A program made the position numbers and the translations under genes. Below, in pieces: positions 59,871-64,000 of a stretch of 64,000 nt of DNA. Positions within the stretch are counted from its first letter, which is position 1. Each line of letters opens with the position of its first letter. The DNA is from Rhodococcus sp. G-MC3. GTDB taxonomy: Bacteria > Actinomycetota > Actinomycetes > Mycobacteriales > Mycobacteriaceae. The notes under the pieces were generated by a model, which did not search any database, was not told where the DNA came from, and saw only the letters and a program-made list of their open reading frames with translations. The stretch covers positions 62,001 through 126,000 of the forward strand of contig NZ_JASISW010000005.1 of the NCBI RefSeq assembly GCF_030063335.1. Direction: 5' to 3'.

Positions 59871-60152
59871 ATGATCGTCGACTGCGGTGATTGCAAGGTT
59901 CGCGATATCGCGTGCGCCGACTGTGTTGTCACGGTGCTTCTCGGAGCTCCCAGCATGCCTTCCGCGGAGGGTGTGCGGGTCGGCTCGTGGGCCCCGAAAC
60001 TCGACATTGACCAGGAGGAATTGGGTGCAATCGACATTCTTGCCGCAGGCGGACTCGTGCCCCGGTTGCGTCTCGTGGTCGATGCGAAGGACACCGTCGA
60101 GCGCGAGTCGTTATCGAGTCGTGACACAGAGACAGATCAGCGCGCGGTGTAG
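59871..60152 (+). CDS. Small protein with paired CxxC motifs
   Basis: The 93-residue protein opens MIVDCGDCKVRDIACADCVV, with CGDC and CADC separated by six residues, a likely zinc- or Fe-S-binding knuckle. A second part (LVPRLRLVVDAKDTVERE) is basic and hydrophobic. A purine-rich GATGAGG precedes the ATG. It lies 125 bases before the c-di-AMP riboswitch and the NlpC/P60 gene. I recall similar small proteins beside NlpC/P60 genes in Nocardiaceae but no function. Confidence 0.8.
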   Translation: MIVDCGDCKVRDIACADCVVTVLLGAPSMPSAEGVRVGSWAPKLDIDQEELGAIDILAAGGLVPRLRLVVDAKDTVERESLSSRDTETDQRAV

Positions 60153-60277
60153 GGCAAGGAGCGAGGATTTGGGCAACTCGGCGAGTTGGGGTCGACACAG
60201 GGGCATGCCATTTCGTAACCTTCCTGAGACCTTGCGGAGTCTCGCCAGTCCACACAGAGGAGTGGCGTCGCAAGTCA

Positions 60278-60419
60278 CCGCCTAATCGGGTAACTCGCGA
60301 GAGTGCCCGTACCGGGAACCCGATTTTTACTGGGGTGAATCCTGCCGAGTTGCTCACAGCGACGAAGCGGGTAGGGCTGATCTTCCCAGCCCGAACCCGT
60401 CAGCTAACTCGGTCGGCGG
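60278..60419 (+). ncRNA. c-di-AMP riboswitch (ydaO-yuaA type)
   Basis: The leader carries the conserved ydaO blocks in order: ATCGGGTAACTCGCG (60284 onward), CGGGAACCCGATTTTTACTG, GGGGTGAATCCTGCC, and AGCCCGAACCCGTCAGCTAA followed by CTCGGTCGGCGG. P1 is CCGCC (60278-60282) with GGCGG (60415-60419). The NlpC/P60 start codon is 31 bases downstream. The bases 60153-60277 hold TTTCGTAACC (60211-60220) but no gene. In actinobacteria this riboswitch usually controls peptidoglycan hydrolases and turns expression off when c-di-AMP is high. Confidence 0.92.
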
Positions 60420-60449
60420 ATGATAGGAAGAAACGGAGCAACACCTTTC

Positions 60450-61010
60450 GTGGCGTCACATACTTCAACCCGTACATTGCGTCGAGTACTCGTAGCCGGT
60501 GCGATCACAGCCGGCGCGGTAATCCTGCCCGCTGCCCCCGCAATGGCGGCTCCCATCACCATTCCCGGCGTCGGAACTTTCGAGATCCCCGAGATACCGG
60601 GTCTGCCGCCGATGCCGGCCCAGATCCCAGGACTTCCGGGCGGGCCCGCTCCGGTTGCGCCCCAGGTGACTCCGGCCGCAAAGGCTGTTCAGGCTGCCGA
60701 GTCCAAGATCGGTTCGCCGTATGTGTACGGCGCGTCTGGCCCCGATTCATTCGATTGCTCCGGTCTGGTCCAGTGGGCCTACAAGCAGGCGGGCGTCAGC
60801 CTTCCTCGCACGAGCTATGACCAGGCTGCCGCGGGTACATCTATCGCCGAGTCTGATCTCCAGCCCGGCGACGTCGTCTCGTTCTACGGTGGTTCACACT
60901 CCGGGATCTACGCAGGTAACGGCAATGTCATCCACGCTTCGACTTCGGGCGTACCCGTCAAGGTTGCCCCCGTGGCGTCGATGCCCTTCGACGGAGCTCG
61001 TCGATACTGA
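60450..61010 (+). CDS. NlpC/P60 peptidoglycan endopeptidase 1 (riboswitch-controlled)
   Basis: The 186-residue secreted enzyme has a signal peptide (about 1-32, ending PAMAAP), a Pro/Gly-rich linker (IPGLPPMPAQIPGLPG) and a C-terminal NlpC/P60 domain. The catalytic Cys103 lies in SFDCSGLVQWAY and His residues in SHSGIYAGNG and VIHAS. It cleaves peptide stems of peptidoglycan, probably D-Glu-mDAP. I choose the GTG at 60450, in the same context as its paralogue (CGGAG shortly before CTTTC-GTG). The linker lacks the coiled coil of the second copy. Confidence 0.93.
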   Translation: MASHTSTRTLRRVLVAGAITAGAVILPAAPAMAAPITIPGVGTFEIPEIPGLPPMPAQIPGLPGGPAPVAPQVTPAAKAVQAAESKIGSPYVYGASGPDSFDCSGLVQWAYKQAGVSLPRTSYDQAAAGTSIAESDLQPGDVVSFYGGSHSGIYAGNGNVIHASTSGVPVKVAPVASMPFDGARRY

Positions 61011-61322
61011 TTTGTCATGATCGAGTCGAACGCAGCACCGGTCCGCGGCCAGTCGTGGCGCGACCGGTGCTGTTGTCGTTCCGAGAACAGCCGGACGCTC
61101 ACCCGCGCGGTCGGTGTCGGCTGAGTAGACACCTCCGACGCCGTTCCGTAACCTGGCCGAGGCCCTGAGTCTGTCGATTCGAACGCAAAGTTTGAAAAAG
61201 ACCGATATTTGGACTTCGTTTCCGCCCACGGCAGCCTACTCCTGGGTAGGGTTTGTTATCCGATAGTTACCGACGCCGGCCAGTGTCGGTGGACCACAGC
61301 AAGAACGGAGAGTCACCTTCTC
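61011..61322. other. Intergenic region between the two NlpC/P60 genes
   Basis: About 310 bases. The left part holds a terminator. The middle has CGTAACC (61147) in a context like that upstream of the first gene, and TTTGAAAAAGACC. The right part has a direct repeat GTTATCCGATA/GTTACCGACG (61255-61275), resembling MtrA-type boxes. No ydaO-like sequence is present here. Confidence 0.6.
61034..61071 (+). terminator. Terminator of the first NlpC/P60 gene
   Basis: AGCACCGGTC (61034-61043) pairs perfectly with GACCGGTGCT (61062-61071); the loop can pair further. TGTTGTCGTT follows. It starts 24 bases after the stop. Confidence 0.7.
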
Positions 61323-62378
61323 GTGGCGACACCTACCGTCAAACGCGTCACACGCTCCAAGCGAAACCTTCTCGCCGCCGCAGCCTGCGCGGTATGTCTA
61401 CTGGTATCCCCGGCCACCGTGGCCAATGCTCAACCTGCTGCCGAACCGCACGCGAAGCCGACTCTCGAAGACCTCTCGCGGGAGTCGGAACAGACTAACG
61501 AGGCACTGCACAACGCTCAGATCGACTTCGATGCGAAGACGGCCGCGCAGCACGACGCCGAAGCCTTGGTCTCCTCACACCAGGACGCTCTCGCGCGGGC
61601 TCAAGCGGCGCTCGCGCAGCTGAAGCCGTCCATGGACAAGGTTGCCAACGTCAACTATCAAGGCGGCCGCACCAACCGATTGTTTGCTGTGATGGTCAGC
61701 GATTCCCCCCAGCAATTGCTCGACCAGATGTCGGCTCTCGACATCATCTCCGCCGACACTGCACGCCAGGTCGAGTTGTTCAAACAGTCCACTGCAGATG
61801 CCGCGGCGGCCGAGGAAGCATCGCGAACTGCCGCAGACACCGCAAGAGCTGCGGCGGATCAAGCCAAAGTGATCAGCGACGACCTCCAGGCCAAACAGAG
61901 TGATCTGCAGGGGCAGATGGCAGAGGTGATCGCCAGCTTCAATGCGTTGTCCAGCAACGAGCAAGCCGACCTTGCCGGCTCCCCGCTGCCCCCGGGATTC
62001 GACCTCACCAAGATTCTGTCCAACCTCATACCTGGGTCCAGCTCCGGTGCACTCCAGGCAGGGCTGACTCAGATCGGAAAGCCCTACGTGTGGGGTGCAA
62101 CAGGTCCCGATGGATTCGATTGCTCGGGTCTGGTCGTGTGGGCGTACAAGCAAGTCGGTAAGACTCTGCCCAGGTCCAGTCAGGCGCAGGCAGCCGGTGG
62201 CACTCCGATCGACCAGAAGGATCTTCAACCCGGAGACGTCGTGCTGTTCTACCCGGACGCCTCACACGTCGGTCTGTATGCAGGTAACGGAAATGTGCTG
62301 CACGCATCCACCTTCGGAGTCCCGGTGAAGGTTCAGTCGATGGCATCGTTCCCGTTCTACGGCGCTCGTCGCTACTGA
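61323..62378 (+). CDS. NlpC/P60 peptidoglycan endopeptidase 2 with coiled-coil domain (RipA-like)
   Basis: The 351-residue secreted protein has a signal peptide to about residue 35 (PATVANAQP). A long Ala/Gln/Asp-rich coiled coil follows from about 45 to 205, like the autoinhibitory domain of RipA. The C-terminal NlpC/P60 domain has Cys267 in GFDCSGLVVWAYK, then ASHVGLYAGNG and VLHAS. The catalytic domain is very similar to that of the first gene, so the two are paralogues. The coiled coil probably holds the enzyme in check or docks it. The GTG at 61323 follows GGAGAG. Confidence 0.93.
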   Translation: MATPTVKRVTRSKRNLLAAAACAVCLLVSPATVANAQPAAEPHAKPTLEDLSRESEQTNEALHNAQIDFDAKTAAQHDAEALVSSHQDALARAQAALAQLKPSMDKVANVNYQGGRTNRLFAVMVSDSPQQLLDQMSALDIISADTARQVELFKQSTADAAAAEEASRTAADTARAAADQAKVISDDLQAKQSDLQGQMAEVIASFNALSSNEQADLAGSPLPPGFDLTKILSNLIPGSSSGALQAGLTQIGKPYVWGATGPDGFDCSGLVVWAYKQVGKTLPRSSQAQAAGGTPIDQKDLQPGDVVLFYPDASHVGLYAGNGNVLHASTFGVPVKVQSMASFPFYGARRY

Positions 62379-62384
62379 TCGGAC

Positions 62385-63704
62385 GTGACAGCCCGACCGA
62401 TGAATGCGGCTCGCTCACTACCGGCAATGTTGGTGGCGGCGGTGCTCGTGTGTGCGGCATGCGGGTCCAGTCCGATCGATGCCCCTGTAACACCGGCCAC
62501 TTCGGCGGAAAATCCCTATGAAGAGCAGCGAACTGACGCTGTCGAGGACCTTTTGCAGCGGTGGTCCGATGCGGTTCGATCCGGCGACGGGGACGAACTC
62601 ACCGACGTGCTCGACCGGTCGGCCACTCCGGAGTTCTTCCAGTCCGAGTTACGGCGGTCCGAGTCTCTGGCAGCAGTTCCCCTCGACGACTGGGGATACG
62701 AACTCGTCGACGAGCCCGAGACCCCGGTTCCGCCCGCCCTTGCGGCTTCGCTCGACGCTGCCGACGTCTGGGCACCCTCTGTCGTGCTCAGGTACGCCGT
62801 ATCGGGCCCCGACCGTGAACCGACTCGTCGGCCCGTGTCGTTGCTTCTCGCCAAGCGCGACGAACACTGGCGCATCGTCTCCGACGCCGAGATACCTGGC
62901 ATAGATCGTCGAACATGGCGGGGCCCGTGGGATTTCGGGCCAGTGACCTCGACGTCGGTGACAACTTCCGGCGGAAACTCGACGATAGTCGGGCACCCTG
63001 ACCAGGCCGCGTTGATCGATCGGATCGTCACAGAGTTGCCTGCCGCAGTCGATGCCGTGACGGATTTCTACGGCAACGACTGGCCGCGACGAGCTCTGAT
63101 CTTCACATCAGGATCGACGGAAGAATTCGGCGCATCAGCCGGAGACACATCAGCACGCCTGGGCGTGGCTGCAGTGACGGTCTCTGACGCCGTTGCAGCA
63201 GATCGCCCTGTCACCGGTCAACGCGTCGTGTTCGGTCCCGAAGCTCCTGGACGGCTGACCGAGTTCACGACTCGTTCGGTGCTTCGTCACGAGCTGACTC
63301 ACGTAGCAGCCCGTGCCGATACCGTCGACGGTTCGCCCACCTGGGTGCTGGAGGGGTTCGCCGACTATGCGGGATACCGCGGTTCGGGCGTCGACTTCGG
63401 TCGCCTTGCTCCGACATTGAGCCGTGTCGTCGCGTCGGGCGGTCCGCCCACCGTGCTGCCCGAGGACTCGGACTTTGCGGCGGGCGGTTCGCGGTCGACG
63501 CTCGCCTACGAGTCGGCCTGGTCGGTCTGTGCGTATGTGGCCGACCGATATGGCGAACCGGCGTTGCGTGCCTTGTACCGTGCACTCGCAACTGGCCCCA
63601 AGACTGCGTCCGACATCGACGGTGCACTGACGGCCGTCGTCGGTGCGACCTCGGCTGAATTCCTACGCGGATGGGGGTCGTGGGTGCAGGGTCGCTCTCG
63701 CTGA
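62385..63704 (+). CDS. Putative lipoprotein with gluzincin-like HELTH motif
   Basis: The 439-residue lipoprotein has lipobox LVCAAC after a hydrophobic signal. The C-terminal half contains VLRHELTHVAARADTVDGSP and WVLEGFADYAG, which match the HExxH...EGxA pattern of peptidase MA/gluzincin zinc proteases (HELTH for HExxH; Glu in LEGFADY). The N-terminal half is a separate acidic domain. It begins six bases after the second NlpC/P60 gene, so the two form an operon. Protease activity is inferred. An in-frame ATG at 62400 would shorten it by five residues. Confidence 0.78.
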   Translation: MTARPMNAARSLPAMLVAAVLVCAACGSSPIDAPVTPATSAENPYEEQRTDAVEDLLQRWSDAVRSGDGDELTDVLDRSATPEFFQSELRRSESLAAVPLDDWGYELVDEPETPVPPALAASLDAADVWAPSVVLRYAVSGPDREPTRRPVSLLLAKRDEHWRIVSDAEIPGIDRRTWRGPWDFGPVTSTSVTTSGGNSTIVGHPDQAALIDRIVTELPAAVDAVTDFYGNDWPRRALIFTSGSTEEFGASAGDTSARLGVAAVTVSDAVAADRPVTGQRVVFGPEAPGRLTEFTTRSVLRHELTHVAARADTVDGSPTWVLEGFADYAGYRGSGVDFGRLAPTLSRVVASGGPPTVLPEDSDFAAGGSRSTLAYESAWSVCAYVADRYGEPALRALYRALATGPKTASDIDGALTAVVGATSAEFLRGWGSWVQGRSR

Positions 63705-63718
63705 CCTACGGTGGTCGA

Positions 63719-64000
63719 ATGCATCGGACGCTGCTGGTGACCAATGATTTTCCCCCACGACCCGGCGGAATTCAGTCATACCTCCACAGCCTCGCCACAC
63801 GATTTCCAGCCGACGAACTGGTGGTGTACGCGCCGAAATGGCGGGGCGACAGTCACGTCAAGTTCGATTCGAAGCAATCCTTCGAGGTGGTCCGCCATCC
63901 GACCACCTTGATGCTGCCGACGCCGTTCGTCGCGCGTCGCGCGTCGCAACTCGTGAAATCGCACTCGTGTGACAGTGCGTGGTTCGGTGCGGCAGCACCG
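63719..64000 (+). CDS. pimB: PimB-type alpha-mannosyltransferase, N-terminus only (cut by window edge)
   Basis: The first 94 codons of a GT-B fold glycosyltransferase. It begins MHRTLLVTNDFPPRPGGIQS, then HSLATRFPADELVVYAPKW and VVRHPTTLMLPTPFVARRAS. These match mycobacterial and corynebacterial PimB' (Rv2188c), which adds the second mannose to phosphatidylinositol mannoside. The C-terminal GDP-binding half is outside the window. It starts 14 bases after the lipoprotein gene stop. Confidence 0.85.
   Translation, partial: MHRTLLVTNDFPPRPGGIQSYLHSLATRFPADELVVYAPKWRGDSHVKFDSKQSFEVVRHPTTLMLPTPFVARRASQLVKSHSCDSAWFGAAAP

Overview
The window is about 64 kb of GC-rich actinobacterial chromosome, most likely from a Rhodococcus (Nocardiaceae) or close relative. 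GTG and TTG starts are common, genes often overlap by ATGA or GTGA, and the proteins are typical of Corynebacteriales: a QcrABC/CtaCEF respiratory supercomplex, a two-lipoyl DlaT, GlnA1/GlnA2/GlnE, a Hip1-like protease, AdoK and a PimB-type glycosyltransferase. From memory, the gene order follows the M. tuberculosis block Rv2236c (cobD) to Rv2188c (pimB) closely, so this is conserved core chromosome rather than a genomic island. I found no CRISPR array, prophage, tRNA or rRNA. The only mobile element seen is a decayed IS3-family transposase.

Layout. 1-2.9 kb: start of a methylmalonate-semialdehyde dehydrogenase gene, divergent from a LysR regulator, then small unknown proteins. 2.9-10.2 kb: cobD, SURF1, ptpA and ptkA, cobC, a NIF3-like protein, a zinc-ribbon coiled-coil protein and an RNase HI-phosphatase fusion. 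10.2-18.3 kb: an ArsB-type permease, a DUF1697 protein, the RNase P RNA gene, an RNB exonuclease, proline iminopeptidase, a lipoprotein, panB and nadE. 18.3-30 kb: a Hip1-like protease, glnA2, glnE, a four-gene OpuC-type compatible-solute ABC operon and glnA1 behind a near-consensus GlnR site. 30-36 kb: an RDD protein, then on the minus strand dlaT, an epimerase-like gene, lipB, lipA and a DUF4191 gene. 36-45.6 kb: pepA, gcvT, ilvE, cobU-cobT-cobS, a DUF3043 protein, glycerate kinase and an A-type Fe-S carrier. 45.7-56 kb: adoK, asnB, ctaC-ctaF, the IS remnant, and ctaE, qcrC, qcrA, qcrB. 56-64 kb: trpD, an Lrp-type single-domain protein, a DEDDh/GIY-YIG nuclease, a small CxxC protein, a c-di-AMP riboswitch with an NlpC/P60 hydrolase, a second NlpC/P60 hydrolase, a metallopeptidase-like lipoprotein and the start of a PimB-type mannosyltransferase gene.

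How the genes work together. Four themes stand out. (1) Nitrogen: GlnA1 and the GlnE enzyme that would modify it lie on either side of a solute-uptake operon. (2) Aerobic respiration: a SURF1-like assembly factor and the bcc-aa3 supercomplex subunits. (3) Lipoate and 2-oxoacid metabolism: DlaT beside LipB and LipA, with GcvT as another lipoate-linked enzyme. (4) Cobamide assembly: CobD, CobC, CobU, CobT and CobS, with a possible ribazole phosphatase domain in the RNase HI fusion. The right end is devoted to the envelope.

The most notable non-coding signals are the c-di-AMP riboswitch, the GlnR operator, the complete RNase P RNA gene, several strong hairpin terminators, and two small tandem duplications at the stop codons of glnA1 and cobS. 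I did not find a convincing undescribed multi-gene system; the findings are local oddities.
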